From the NCBI RefSeq assembly GCF_014055025.1, contig NZ_CP059571.1, positions 2,046,001-2,110,000 of the forward strand: a stretch of DNA of 64,000 nt, read 5' to 3'. Position 1 is the first letter of the stretch. Every line of letters begins with the position of its first letter. Both the position numbers and the translations under genes were made by a program. Positions 9,005 through 17,515 of the stretch are shown piece after piece. A model generated the notes under the pieces. The model did not search any database and was not told where the DNA came from. It saw only the letters and a list, made by a program, of their open reading frames with translations. The stretch is from Neisseria bacilliformis. Lineage in GTDB: Bacteria; Pseudomonadota; Gammaproteobacteria; Burkholderiales; Neisseriaceae.

Positions 9005-9038
9005 CAGGCCGTCTGAAAACTGTTTTTCAGACGGCCTC
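9005..9038 (-). terminator. Inverted DUS pair after the OsmC-like gene
   Basis: CAGGCCGTCTGAAAACTG and its complement form a perfect hairpin between the OsmC-family stop codon (9049) and the pta start. Confidence 0.8.
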
Positions 9039-9048
9039 CGTATATCGT

Positions 9049-9471
9049 TCAGGTTTGCGCTTCGGCCAGCTCGAAGCTGTGGCTGATTTTGGCGGCTTTG
9101 CCCAGCATAATCGAGGCCGAGCAGTATTTTTCTGCCGACAATTCCACCGCCTTGGCGATGGCGGCTTCTTTCAGGTTGCGGCCGAACACTTTGAAATGGA
9201 TATGGATTTCGGTGAACACGCGCGGGGCTTCGTCGGCGCGTTCGGCGGTTACCGTAGCCTGGCAGTCGGTAACGTCCTGCCGCTGTTTCTGCGCGATCAT
9301 CACCACGTCGATGCTGGAACAGCCGGCCACGCCCAGCAGCAGCATTTCCATCGGCGAGGGGCCGCGTTTCACGCCGTCTTCGACCGCCGATCCTTCCATC
9401 ACCACGCTGTGCCCCGCTTCGGTGGTGCCCACAAAGCAGAGATTGTCCAAACGCTTGCTTGTTATCCGCAT
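9049..9471 (-). CDS. OsmC/Ohr family protein (YhfA-like)
   Basis: A 140-residue OsmC-fold protein. The family's two redox cysteines are in recognisable contexts: [13 protein letters not shown] near residue 51 and [12 protein letters not shown] near 117. [11 protein letters not shown], usual before the first cysteine, is also present. Members reduce organic hydroperoxides or are of uncertain function; the short N-terminus and the CSSIDV motif point to the YhfA-like subgroup rather than classic OsmC or Ohr. The start at 9471 follows AGGAGCAATATC. It lies directly downstream of rraA on the same strand, with a gap of about 15 bp, so the two probably form an operon. Confidence 0.88.
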   Translation of the reverse strand: MRITSKRLDNLCFVGTTEAGHSVVMEGSAVEDGVKRGPSPMEMLLLGVAGCSSIDVVMIAQKQRQDVTDCQATVTAERADEAPRVFTEIHIHFKVFGRNLKEAAIAKAVELSAEKYCSASIMLGKAAKISHSFELAEAQT

Positions 9472-9486
9472 GATATTGCTCCTGTT

Positions 9487-9975
9487 TTATTCGGCACGAA
9501 TGGGATTGGGCGACACCAGAATCCCGTCGGCGTCGCTGTACAGGAAATGGCCGGGCACAAATTCCACGCCGCCGAAAGCGAGCACGGCGTCGGTTTCGCC
9601 CGCGCCGCTTTTGCCGCTTTTGCGCGGGTTCGTGCCCAACGCCTTGATGCCGAAATCGATCTCGTTGAGGGCTTCGCTGTCGCGCACCGCGCCGTACACC
9701 ACCGCGCCCGCCCAGCCGTTGGCCGCGCCGGCGGTGGCGATCAAATCGCCGATCAGCGCGCTGTGCAGCGAGCCGCCGCCATCCACCACCAGCACTTCGC
9801 CTTCGGAATGCGAGTTGAGCAGCTCTTTGACCAGGCCGTTGTCGCCCGCGCATCTGACGGTGCGGATGCGGCCGCTGAAACGGGCGCGGCGGCCGAAGCT
9901 GCGGAACTGGGTGTCGCAGGAGGGGGTGTTTGGGGCGGCGTCGATGAGGTCGGCAGTGGAAAAATCGGTAAACAT
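9487..9975 (-). CDS. rraA: RraA family protein (RNase E activity regulator / aldolase fold)
   Basis: A 162-residue RraA-family protein. [16 protein letters not shown] opens it, followed by [18 protein letters not shown] and [18 protein letters not shown], the family core. The fold covers E. coli RraA, which binds and restrains RNase E, and related 4-hydroxy-4-methyl-2-oxoglutarate aldolases; I cannot separate these from sequence alone. I chose the start at 9975 over an upstream open frame because CACGGAGCTCCCGT precedes it and the N-terminus matches the family. A TATAAT lies at 10031-10036 on this strand. Confidence 0.9.
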   Translation of the reverse strand: MFTDFSTADLIDAAPNTPSCDTQFRSFGRRARFSGRIRTVRCAGDNGLVKELLNSHSEGEVLVVDGGGSLHSALIGDLIATAGAANGWAGAVVYGAVRDSEALNEIDFGIKALGTNPRKSGKSGAGETDAVLAFGGVEFVPGHFLYSDADGILVSPNPIRAE

Positions 9976-10030
9976 ACGGGAGCTCCGTGGTGCGGCGCGG
10001 ACATGGCGCGCCTGTGTAAAGAAAGGCGGC

Positions 10031-10036
10031 ATTATA
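10031..10036 (-). promoter_or_regulatory. Likely -10 box for rraA
   Basis: ATTATA on the plus strand reads TATAAT on the minus strand, 55 bases upstream of the rraA start. The -35 region (TTTCGG at a 17-bp spacing) is weak. Confidence 0.5.
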
Positions 10037-10066
10037 TAGAATCGGCCGCGCCGCCGAAAGGGAAAG

Positions 10067-10115
10067 GCCGTTCCCGCCGGTACTCTTTCAGAGCATAAAC
10101 GCTGAAATGACGTTG
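10067..10115. repeat. Hybrid DUS/dRS3-like repeat (right-hand form)
   Basis: GGCCGTTCCCGCCGGTACTC continues to a segment ending near ATGACGTTGCCG. The inner part (GGTACTCTTTCAGAGCATAAACG) reappears in reverse at 52966-52995, and related shorter forms occur at 25431-25470 and 35284-35320. It lies between the rraA and ABC transporter genes. Confidence 0.55.
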
Positions 10116-10140
10116 CCGAAAAGGGCGGCGGCACGGGTTT

Positions 10141-12009
10141 TCAGACGGCCTCTGCCTGCCGCAACACCATGCTGCGCTCAAACAAGGCTTTCACGCCACT
10201 TTGGTGGCTGATGCCGACTATCAATGTGTCGGGCAATTCGGTTTTGAGCATGGTCATCAGGGCGATGGAAGACTCGTCGTCAAGCTGGTTGGTGGCTTCG
10301 TCGAGGAACAGGATTTGCGCTCGGGCGGCGAGGGCGCGGGCGAGGCTGAGGCGTTGCTGTTCGCCGCCGGACAAGCGGCTGTGCCATTCGGCTTCGGCAT
10401 TCAAATCGTGTTTCAGACGGCCTAAGCCGACGCGTTCCAAAATATCGCGCAACAGGTCGTCTGAAAGGCGGCAGGGGTGCGGGTAGCTGACGGTGTCGCG
10501 CAGGCTGCCGTGCGGCAGGTAGGGGCGTTGCGGGATAAACAGGAAGCTGCCGTTGATGTGGAAATGCCCGCTGTAATACGGCCACAAGCCTGCCAGCACG
10601 CGCAGCAGCGTGGATTTGCCGATGCCGCTGCGGCCTTCCAAGAGCAGCCACTCGGGCGCGCTGGCTTCAAGGCTGACGGCTTGCAGCATGGTTTTGCCTG
10701 CGGGGGTGTGGACGGTGGTTTGGGCGAGGGTGATGGCGGCGGTGTTGGAAACAGAATGGGCGGGCGCATCAGGTGTTTGCCCCCACCCTAGCCGCGTAGG
10801 TCGGATACTTGTATCCGACGTTTTTTGTTCGGATGCGGCAGCAGGTAGGTTGGGTCTTGACCTAACATTCTCGCGGCTTTGGTTTGTTTGTTGGGTCTCG
10901 ACCCAACCTACGGCGGGCGTGGCGGCGGTGTTGTCGGATTCGAGAATCCGACCTACGGCATTTTCAGGCTGCCTTTCCACCCTTTCCAAAGCAGCCTGAA
11001 ACCCGCCCAAACGCTCGACCACCGCCGCCCATTCCACCAGCCGGCGGTAGGAATCGGTGAACCAGCCGAAGCTGTCCTGCACGCGGGCGAACGAGGTGCG
11101 CGTCTGCATCATGTCGCCGAAAGTGAGCGTTTTGGCGAGGTACATCGGCAGCGTGGCGAGGATGGGGATAAAAATGCTGATGCGCACATAGGTCGCCCAA
11201 AAGGTTTCTTGGCGGAACTCGCAGTTGGTGAGGCGGAACCAGTTGTCGCGGATTTGGCGGTAACGCTGTTTCAGACGGCCTTGCTCGGCATCCGCGCCCT
11301 GATAAAACGCCACCTGCTCGGCGTGGTCGCGCACCCGCAACAATGCGGCGCGGAAGTCGGCTTCGCGGTGCTGGCGGTCGATGTTCAAATCTTTCAGTTT
11401 GCGCCCGACCAAGTGGGCAATCAGCGTGCTGACGGCGGAATACGCCAGCGCAACCCAAACCAGATAGCCTTTAACGGTAAACGCGTGTCCAAACAGCGTG
11501 AAATGCTGCGTGCCCGACAAGCCCCACAGCACGGCAACAAACGCGCTGAATTTGGCGATGTTGTTGATAAACGAACGAAACAGCACGATGCTTTTGTCGG
11601 CAAGCTGGTAGATGTCGTCTGCAATGCGCTGGTCGGGGTTGTCGGGCTCGCCTGTGAGTTGCAGGCGGTAGTGTTTGTGATTGCCCAGCCAGTTTGACTG
11701 GAAACGCTCGGTCAAATGCGTGCGCCAGCGGAAAATCAGCCGCTTTTGCAGCCAGTCGCCGCAGACGATGCAGGCGATAATCAGCCCCATATAGCCGCAG
11801 TATTCTACGATTAAGGCTGGCATGGCTTTGCCGTCAAACGCGGCGAGCGCGTCGTAAAAACGCTTGTCCCACGCGGCGATTTTCACGCTCATAAAAATGG
11901 AAAACAGCGTGAAGCCGATAACGGAAGCGAGCAGCAGCCACTCGCGCCATTGCGATTTCCCTGCCCAAAACGGGCGGGCGAGGCGGAAGAATTGTTTGAG
12001 CAGGTTCAT
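10141..12009 (-). CDS. SbmA/BacA-like ABC transporter (fused membrane and ATPase domains) with an in-frame repeat insertion
   Basis: A 622-residue ABC half transporter. An N-terminal membrane domain of the SbmA/BacA-like type (PF06472 relatives; YddA class) spans about residues 1-330. A C-terminal ATPase has Walker A GRSGIGKST, signature LSGGEQQRLSLARAL and Walker B ILFLDEAT. The linker (about 350-405) is encoded by nested palindromic repeats (10796-10956) rather than unique sequence, without breaking the frame. DUS of three dialects lie in the gene: AG at about 10410, AGGTCGTCTGAA at 10454-10465 and AGGCAGCCTGAA at 10963-10974 (the last two read on opposite strands). The stop codon lies in an AG-DUS (ending EAV). 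The substrate is unknown; relatives take up peptides or vitamins. Confidence 0.88.
   Translation of the reverse strand: MNLLKQFFRLARPFWAGKSQWREWLLLASVIGFTLFSIFMSVKIAAWDKRFYDALAAFDGKAMPALIVEYCGYMGLIIACIVCGDWLQKRLIFRWRTHLTERFQSNWLGNHKHYRLQLTGEPDNPDQRIADDIYQLADKSIVLFRSFINNIAKFSAFVAVLWGLSGTQHFTLFGHAFTVKGYLVWVALAYSAVSTLIAHLVGRKLKDLNIDRQHREADFRAALLRVRDHAEQVAFYQGADAEQGRLKQRYRQIRDNWFRLTNCEFRQETFWATYVRISIFIPILATLPMYLAKTLTFGDMMQTRTSFARVQDSFGWFTDSYRRLVEWAAVVERLGGFQAALERVERQPENAVGRILESDNTAATPAVGWVETQQTNQSRENVRSRPNLPAAASEQKTSDTSIRPTRLGWGQTPDAPAHSVSNTAAITLAQTTVHTPAGKTMLQAVSLEASAPEWLLLEGRSGIGKSTLLRVLAGLWPYYSGHFHINGSFLFIPQRPYLPHGSLRDTVSYPHPCRLSDDLLRDILERVGLGRLKHDLNAEAEWHSRLSGGEQQRLSLARALAARAQILFLDEATNQLDDESSIALMTMLKTELPDTLIVGISHQSGVKALFERSMVLRQAEAV
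10796..10956. repeat. Nested inverted GTAG/CTAC palindromes inside a coding region
   Basis: The outer pair is GTAGGTCGGATACTTGTATC (10796-10819) with its complement-type partner at 10933-10956. Inside it lies a second pair of another family: GTAGGTTGGGTCTTGACCTA (10845-10866) with its partner at 10890-10911. Each arm is itself a short hairpin. All of it is translated as the linker of the ABC transporter. Confidence 0.85.
10963..11000. other. Pair of Kingella-type DUS inside the ABC transporter gene
   Basis: TTCAGGCTGCCT (10963-10974, complement AGGCAGCCTGAA) and AAGCAGCCTGAA (10989-11000) face each other. The first is exactly the AG-kingDUS 12-mer; the second differs from it at one base. They adjoin the nested palindromes. 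Confidence 0.75.
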
Positions 12010-12019
12010 ATGGGTTTGA

Positions 12020-12240
12020 ATGGCGGGCAGAGGCCGTCTGAAAACGCGGTTTCGGCGCAGCCAAAAACGGTTTTCAGACGGCCTCTGCGCTTATATGGGG
12101 CGTTGTTGCCCAGGCGGCGCACGCGTTCTTTGCTGTTTGTTGCGCCGTTCTTATGCAAAAGGCCGTCTGAAAACGCAGCTTCAATGAAGTTAAAACCGTT
12201 TTTGACTGCGCCGAAACTGCGGTTTTCAGACGGCCTTTTT
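12020..12240. repeat. DUS-linked repeats between the ABC transporter and the receptor gene
   Basis: No gene is seen in this spacer of about 250 bp. It holds several AG-DUS, two of them paired with copies of the GCAGCTTCxxxGAAGTTAAAACCG / CGGCGCAGCC repeat (12045-12080 and 12162-12238). The second pair ends at the receptor gene's stop codon and probably terminates it. Confidence 0.7.
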
Positions 12241-12257
12241 CTTTGCGACAGAAGCCG

Positions 12258-14459
12258 TTACATTTTCCATTTGAAGCCGAACAAGACGTTGCGCGGTTCG
12301 CCGTAGTAGTTGCCGCTGTTGAAGCCGCTGCTGTATTGGCTGGTGTAGTAACGTTTGTCGGTAAGGTTGTTCACGGCGAGGCTGAGCTGCATGTGCGGGT
12401 TGGGGCGGTATTGCAGGTTGGCGTTCCACAGGGTGTAGCCGCCCTGGAACAGGGTGCGGCTCGAATTGCCGGTTTTGCTGCTGCTGTTGACGCCCAGGCC
12501 GACCGTCCATTTGCCGCCGCCTGCGGGCAGGGTGTAGGCGGTGTAGAGGCGGAACATGTGTTTGGGCGTGTGGGTGCTGAAATTGTAGCCTTTCTCCCTG
12601 CCGGGCATCCCGCCGGGGACGGTGTTGCGGTTGGTGCTGCGGTTGAAGGTGTAGCCGGCGAAGATTTTCCAGCGGCTCGTCAGGCTGCCGGAGATTTCCG
12701 CGTCCACGCCTTTGCTGCGGCGGTCGAGTGCCACCCAGTAGGGATCGCGGGCGTTGACGCGGAAGTTTTCGTTTTCTTTGTCGGTGAAGTAGAGGGCGAG
12801 AGCGGTGTTGAGCCGGCCGCCGTTCCATTCGCCCTTCCAGCCCAGCTCGTAGTTTTTGCCCATGATGGGCGGCAGCAGGTTGTCGTTGGCGTCGCGGTTC
12901 ATGGTTTGCTTGAAGATGGCGGTGTAGCTGGCGTACAGGCTTTGCGCAGGGGTGATGTCGTAGGTGATGCCGGCGTAGGGGATGAAGCGGTTGCGTTTGA
13001 GCTCCTGCACGCTGCCGGGGTTGCCGTCTTTCAGGTTTCTGTCCCAATAGAGGTAGCGGTACCAGCGGGTGTAGCGGCCGCCGGCGATGATGTGCAGCCG
13101 CTCGGCGGGGTTGAAGCGGATGCCCAGGCCGAAGGCGTGGGTTTTATAGCGTCCCTGCCCGCCGCGCGCTTTGGCATCGGCCGCATCCCAGTCGGGTTTG
13201 CCCGGCTCGCTGCCGTCGAAGCTGTCGGCGTTGAAGCGGCGGCTGTCGTCCGGCCAGCGGTTGAGGGTGTTGTGTTTTTCTTTCGAGAAGGTGTGGGCGA
13301 AAAATACGTCGTGGCTGCGGCCGAGTGCCTGAAAGCGGCCGGTGAGGTTGTTTTGCAAGGAGAACTGGCGCGAGTCGTTGTCGTAGCGGTCGTCGGCGTA
13401 GGTTTCGCCCAATCCGTCCGCGCCGATGCCGCTGATGCCGCCGAGGAAATAGTATTCTTTGTCGAAACGGGTTTTGCGCCAGTCGAGTTTGCTGACGAGT
13501 TTCCAGTTGTCGTTGAAATAATGTTCGTATTCGGCAAACAGGTTGTTTTTTTTCAGACGGCTGTCGTTCCACTCTGCGCCGAGGTAGCGGTCGCGCGGCA
13601 GGCCGCCGCCGTCGGCATACAGCGGCAGGCCGACGAGGTCGGGATTGGACGACTGGTTCAGATGGCTTGCGCCCCAAGTGAGCCGTCCCGCCTCGCCGAT
13701 GCGTTTTTCCAGCACGCCGTACAGCATGAAGTCGCGCCCGCGCGAGCGTTCGCGGAAGGTTTTGTTGCGCGTGGCCGAGCCGACGAAGCGGCCGCGCAGG
13801 CCGTGCGCCGCGCTCAATGTGCCCGACGCGTCGAACACGCCGTTTACCTTGCCGAAGCGGTCGGCCAGCAGCTCGGCGGAAAGCTGCGTTTGCGCGGTGG
13901 GCTTTTTGCGCACCACGTTGATGGTGCCGCCCGGCTCGCTGTTTGCCTGCGTCAGCCCGGCCGCGCCGCGTATCACTTCGATGTGGTCGTACATCGCCAT
14001 GTCGGTGCCCGCCATCGGGTCGCCCTGCGGGCCGCCGAGGCCGAAGCCGCCGGGCGAGCCGATCTGCGAGGCGATGCCGTCTTCTTCGAGCTGTTCGATA
14101 AAATAGCCGCGCGACATAAAATGCGTGCGGCCGCCCGATTGGAACACATTAATGCCGGTGGCGGTTTTCAGCGCGTCTTCCAGCCGCGTGATGCCCTGGT
14201 CGGCGATTTGGTCTTTGGTGATCACGGTTACCGACTGCGGGATTTCGCGCGGCGACAAAATCAGGCCGGTGGTGGAGCGCAGCACGGACACGCCGTAGCT
14301 GTCGCGGTTTTCCGTGCGCAGGCTGCGGCTTTTGCCGCTTACGGTAACCTGCGGCGGCGTTTCCCCCTCTACCACGTCATCCGCCCACACGGCGGCGGGC
14401 AAAGCGGCAAGACACAAGGCGAGCGCGGCGGGGCGCAGGGCGGTATGTTTCGGTTTCAC
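12258..14459 (-). CDS. TonB-dependent siderophore receptor
   Basis: An outer membrane receptor that should import a ferric siderophore using TonB energy. It has 733 residues: a signal peptide (about 1-26, AAVWA cleavage), then a short N-terminal stretch that may hold the TonB box (PPQVTVSG). The plug domain (residues 65-180) includes REIPQSVTVITKDQI and EVIRGAAGLTQANSEPGGTI, typical of FpvA/FhuE-type siderophore receptors. A beta barrel follows, ending NVLFGFKWKM. The last residue is Met, where such proteins usually end in Phe or Trp. No ExbB, TonB or siderophore genes are near, so the ligand is unknown and probably a foreign siderophore. An AT-rich stretch upstream (14555-14605) could hold a Fur site. 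Confidence 0.93.
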   Translation of the reverse strand: MKPKHTALRPAALALCLAALPAAVWADDVVEGETPPQVTVSGKSRSLRTENRDSYGVSVLRSTTGLILSPREIPQSVTVITKDQIADQGITRLEDALKTATGINVFQSGGRTHFMSRGYFIEQLEEDGIASQIGSPGGFGLGGPQGDPMAGTDMAMYDHIEVIRGAAGLTQANSEPGGTINVVRKKPTAQTQLSAELLADRFGKVNGVFDASGTLSAAHGLRGRFVGSATRNKTFRERSRGRDFMLYGVLEKRIGEAGRLTWGASHLNQSSNPDLVGLPLYADGGGLPRDRYLGAEWNDSRLKKNNLFAEYEHYFNDNWKLVSKLDWRKTRFDKEYYFLGGISGIGADGLGETYADDRYDNDSRQFSLQNNLTGRFQALGRSHDVFFAHTFSKEKHNTLNRWPDDSRRFNADSFDGSEPGKPDWDAADAKARGGQGRYKTHAFGLGIRFNPAERLHIIAGGRYTRWYRYLYWDRNLKDGNPGSVQELKRNRFIPYAGITYDITPAQSLYASYTAIFKQTMNRDANDNLLPPIMGKNYELGWKGEWNGGRLNTALALYFTDKENENFRVNARDPYWVALDRRSKGVDAEISGSLTSRWKIFAGYTFNRSTNRNTVPGGMPGREKGYNFSTHTPKHMFRLYTAYTLPAGGGKWTVGLGVNSSSKTGNSSRTLFQGGYTLWNANLQYRPNPHMQLSLAVNNLTDKRYYTSQYSSGFNSGNYYGEPRNVLFGFKWKM

Positions 14460-14882
14460 AGGCGGTGTTCCTTATGGTTGGCGGTGGAAAATCAGGCATC
14501 AGGCCGGATACAGGCCGTCTGAAAAACGGTTTTTCAGACGGCCTCATGCAGTTACAACATAACATCGTGCATTGTAATAATGTAACATTAACCATACTTT
14601 GATACAAATCAAACGGATGACGCAAACTCCGGCGGCAGTCGGCGCAAACGCCCGCCGCCCGCCCACCGCGCCCGCAGGCAAAAAAAGCGGCCTTTTGTGG
14701 CATAATGTGCCCCTTGCGCCTGCGCCGCCGTTTGCCGTGCGCGCACACGGCAGAGGCCGTCTGAAACCCGTTTGCGGCCGCCGCACAAAACCTGTTCCAT
14801 TACCCTTTTCCGGCGCGGATTTCCCGCCGCGCCGCCCCGGCAGCCCCCGAGGCCGTCTGAAAAACACAGAAAGCATCCCGAA
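14460..14882. other. Divergent intergenic region between the receptor and helicase genes
   Basis: No gene is seen. It contains a DUS hairpin (14511-14545); an AT-rich stretch (14548-14610) that should carry the receptor promoter; CATAAT at 14701-14706, a possible -10 for the helicase; and single AG-DUS copies near 14755 and 14850. Confidence 0.6.
14511..14545. terminator. Inverted DUS pair upstream of the receptor gene
   Basis: CAGGCCGTCTGAAAAACG and its complement form a perfect hairpin. It lies in the leader of the receptor gene, about 50 bp before its start, so it could attenuate that gene if the promoter lies further upstream in the AT-rich stretch. Confidence 0.6.
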
Positions 14883-16250
14883 ATGAACGCCTTTTCCTCA
14901 CTGGGCCTGGGCGCGGAAATCGTCTCCGCCTTGGCCGAACAGGGTTACGAAACCCCCACCCCCATCCAGGCCGCCGCCATTCCAAAAGTATTGGCCGGAC
15001 ACGACCTTTTAGCCGCCGCGCAAACCGGCACCGGCAAAACCGCCGCCTTCATGCTGCCCGCGCTCGAACGCCTCAAACGCTACGCCAACACCTCCGCCTC
15101 CCCCGCCATGCACCCCGTGCGCATGCTGGTACTCACCCCCACCCGCGAGCTGGCCGACCAAATCGACAAAAACGTGCAGGCGTATATCAAAAACCTGCCG
15201 CTGCGCCACACCGTGCTGTTCGGCGGCGTGAACATGGACAAACAGACCGCCGATCTGCGCGTCGGCTGCGAAATCGTCGTCGCCACCGTCGGCCGCCTGC
15301 TCGACCACGTCAAACAAAAAAACATCAACTTCGCCAAAATCGAAACCGTGGTGCTGGACGAAGCCGACCGTATGCTCGACATGGGCTTCATCGACGACAT
15401 CCGCGCCATCATGGGCATGCTGCCGCGCGAACGCCAAACCCTGCTCTTCTCCGCCACCTTCGCCGACCCGATCCGCAAGCTGGCGCAGGACTTCATGAAC
15501 GCCCCCGAAACCGTCGAAGTGGCCGCGCAGAACACCGCCAACGCCAACGTCGAACAGCACGTCATCGCCGTCGACACCTTTGAAAAACGCCGCCTGCTCG
15601 AACGCCTGATTGTCGATTTGGACATCAAACAGGTCATCGTCTTCTGCAAAACCAAGCAAAGCGTCGACCAGGTAACGCGCGACTTGCAGCGGCGCGGCCT
15701 CGCCGCCCAGTCCATCCACGGCGACAAATCGCAGCAGACCCGCCTCGAAACCCTCAACGCCTTCAAAGAAGGCGGCCTGCGCGTGCTCGTCGCCACCGAC
15801 GTGGCCGCGCGCGGGCTGGACATCGCCGAGCTGCCCTTCGTCATCAACTACGAAATGCCCGCCCAGCCCGAAGACTACGTCCACCGCATCGGCCGCACCG
15901 GCCGCGCCGGTGCCGACGGCGTCGCCATCTCGCTGATGGACGAAAACGAACAGAAAATGTTTGAAGCCGTCTGCATCCTCACCGGCAACAGCGTCCCCGT
16001 CGAACGCATCGAAGGCTTCGAGCCGCAATGGTGGAACAAGGCCGCGCAGCCGCAAAACGCACAGAGGCCGTCTGAAAACGGCCGCGACGGCAGAACCCGC
16101 CGCGATGCCCGCAACGGCAAAGAGCGCGACACCGCCGAACCCCGCCGCCACGACGCCCCCGAAGCCTGCGGCCGCATCGAAGGCCGCCGCAGCCGCCGTG
16201 GCGAACGCGTCAAATGCGCCCTCGTCCAGGCCAACTATGGCGTGAAATAA
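14883..16250 (+). CDS. rhlE: DEAD-box ATP-dependent RNA helicase (RhlE-like)
   Basis: An RNA helicase for ribosome maturation or RNA turnover. It has 455 residues with the expected motif order: Q motif (GYETPTPIQ), motif I AQTGTGKT, Ia PTRELADQ, II DEAD (LDEADRMLDMGF), III SAT, IV VIVFCKTK, V VATDVAARGLD and VI HRIGRTGRAG. The C-terminal tail is basic and low in complexity (RRDARNGKERD...) and contains a DUS translated as QRPSENG. The start at 14883 (MNAFSSLGLG) matches the RhlE family; the upstream in-frame extension is not supported. The exact paralogue (RhlE or RhlB) is an inference from the N-terminus and length. Confidence 0.93.
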   Translation: MNAFSSLGLGAEIVSALAEQGYETPTPIQAAAIPKVLAGHDLLAAAQTGTGKTAAFMLPALERLKRYANTSASPAMHPVRMLVLTPTRELADQIDKNVQAYIKNLPLRHTVLFGGVNMDKQTADLRVGCEIVVATVGRLLDHVKQKNINFAKIETVVLDEADRMLDMGFIDDIRAIMGMLPRERQTLLFSATFADPIRKLAQDFMNAPETVEVAAQNTANANVEQHVIAVDTFEKRRLLERLIVDLDIKQVIVFCKTKQSVDQVTRDLQRRGLAAQSIHGDKSQQTRLETLNAFKEGGLRVLVATDVAARGLDIAELPFVINYEMPAQPEDYVHRIGRTGRAGADGVAISLMDENEQKMFEAVCILTGNSVPVERIEGFEPQWWNKAAQPQNAQRPSENGRDGRTRRDARNGKERDTAEPRRHDAPEACGRIEGRRSRRGERVKCALVQANYGVK

Positions 16251-16830
16251 ACCGCCGCGCGTGCCAAACATAAAAGAGGCCGTCTGAAAAATGCTTTTTC
16301 AGACGGCCTCTGCCGTTGAGGCAGGGTGTGTGGCGCAAGCCACGCACGCGGTTTCGGATTTTGGGAAAACGCGCGGATTGGTTGAAACAGCACAGACCGC
16401 GTGCGTCGCCTCGGGGCGACACACCCTACCTTAGGTTCGGCATGGGCGGGGCAGTTGTAGGTCGGGCATTTATGCCCGACATTGCTCAATTTGCCGACGG
16501 TTATCAGTCGGGCATAAATGCCCGACCTACGGATTCCCGCCGCAGCGGGCAGCAGGTAGTTTGGGTCGGACCCAACATCCGTGCAAGCCGCCAATGTTGG
16601 GTTTGCAACCCAAGCTACCCGCTGCCACCCGCGCCAAACATCAAAGAGGCCGTCTGAAAAAACGTTTTTCAGACGGCCTCTGCCGCTAAGGTAGGGTGTG
16701 TCGCCCCGAGGCGACGCACGCGGTTTGGGGGTTGGGGAAAGACACGGATTGGTTGAAGCGGCAGAAACCTCGTGCGTCGCCTCGGGGCGATACACCCTAC
16801 GTCAGGTTCGGTATGGACGGATTTGGACTT
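16251..16830. repeat. Repeat-filled spacer with four inverted GTAG/CTAC units
   Basis: No gene is seen. In order: a DUS hairpin; a REP pair of the GTGTGGCGCAAGCC / GTCGCCTCGGGGCGAC type (16321-16352 with 16396-16429); a pair of GTAGGTCGGGCATTTATGCC type (16457-16530); a pair of the TTGGGTCGGACCCAA type (16555-16618); a second DUS hairpin (16646-16681); and another REP pair (16691-16723 with 16767-16800). Four distinct BIME-like units lie side by side. Confidence 0.85.
16276..16310 (+). terminator. Inverted DUS pair after the helicase gene
   Basis: GAGGCCGTCTGAAAAATG and its complement form a perfect hairpin 25 bp after the stop codon. Confidence 0.85.
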
Positions 16831-17454
16831 TCAGACGGCCTCGACCGAGCGCAGAAACGCGGCGATTTTGGCCGCGTCTTTGATGCCTGCCGCGCTTTCC
16901 ACGCCGCCGGACACGTCCACCGCCGCCGCGCCGGAGATGCGCACGGCCTCGGCGGCGTTTTCGGGGGTCAGCCCGCCGGCGAGTATCCACGGTTTGCCGG
17001 TGTACCGCGCCAGCAGCGTCCAGTCGAAGCTCTGCCCCGTGCCGCCGTATGCCTGCGGGTGGTAGGCGTCGAACAGGATGGCGCGGGCGTTCGGGAAGCG
17101 GGATGAGGCCGTCCGAATATCCTCGGCATGGCGCACGCGCACGGCTTTGAGGTAGGGACGGGCGAACTGGCAGCAGAAGGCGTCGTCTTCGTCGCCGTGA
17201 AACTGGATGGTGTCGATCGGCACTTGGCGCAGGACGGCGCGGATGTTGTCCGCGCTTTCGTTGACAAACAGGGCAACCGCCGACACGAAGGGCGGCAGGG
17301 CGGCCACGATTTGCGCGGCCTGCGCGGGGGTTACGGCGCGTTTGCTTTGCGGGTAGAACACCAGCCCGACGGCGTCCGCGCCGAGGCGGGCGGCGGCGGC
17401 GGCGTCTTCGGGGCGGGTGATGCCGCAGATTTTGGTGCGGATTTTGGCGGGCAT
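16831..17454 (-). CDS. trpF: Phosphoribosylanthranilate isomerase
   Basis: TrpF converts phosphoribosylanthranilate to CdRP, the third step of tryptophan synthesis. The 207-residue beta/alpha barrel has the catalytic Cys10 in [17 protein letters not shown] near residue 85, FDAYHP (catalytic Asp) near residue 129, and the phosphate-binding loops [10 protein letters not shown] and DVSGGVE. It ends SVEAV with the stop codon formed by an AG-DUS. It follows truA on the same strand after 61 bp. trpB is 21 kb away, so the pathway genes are dispersed. Confidence 0.97.
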   Translation of the reverse strand: MPAKIRTKICGITRPEDAAAAARLGADAVGLVFYPQSKRAVTPAQAAQIVAALPPFVSAVALFVNESADNIRAVLRQVPIDTIQFHGDEDDAFCCQFARPYLKAVRVRHAEDIRTASSRFPNARAILFDAYHPQAYGGTGQSFDWTLLARYTGKPWILAGGLTPENAAEAVRISGAAAVDVSGGVESAAGIKDAAKIAAFLRSVEAV

Positions 17455-17515
17455 GCTTGTCCTTTCGGGGTGTTTTCGGGTTTCGGCTGCGCGGGAGCTG
17501 TGTTTTCAGACGGCC

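Noticed and set aside
7478-9853. A 791-codon frame suggesting a fusion of a larger protein with Pta
   Set aside because: The part before residue 299 is an Arg-rich shadow of rraA and the OsmC-like gene; a strong ribosome binding site and the true Pta start lie at 8959.
14548-14610. Fur box for the siderophore receptor
   Set aside because: The region is AT-rich with TAATAATGTAACATTA, but I could not align a convincing 19-bp Fur consensus; recorded only as possible.
16321-16800. Evenly repeated palindromes as a possible CRISPR array
   Set aside because: The repeats are inverted pairs of different families with no constant spacer length, and no cas genes are nearby.
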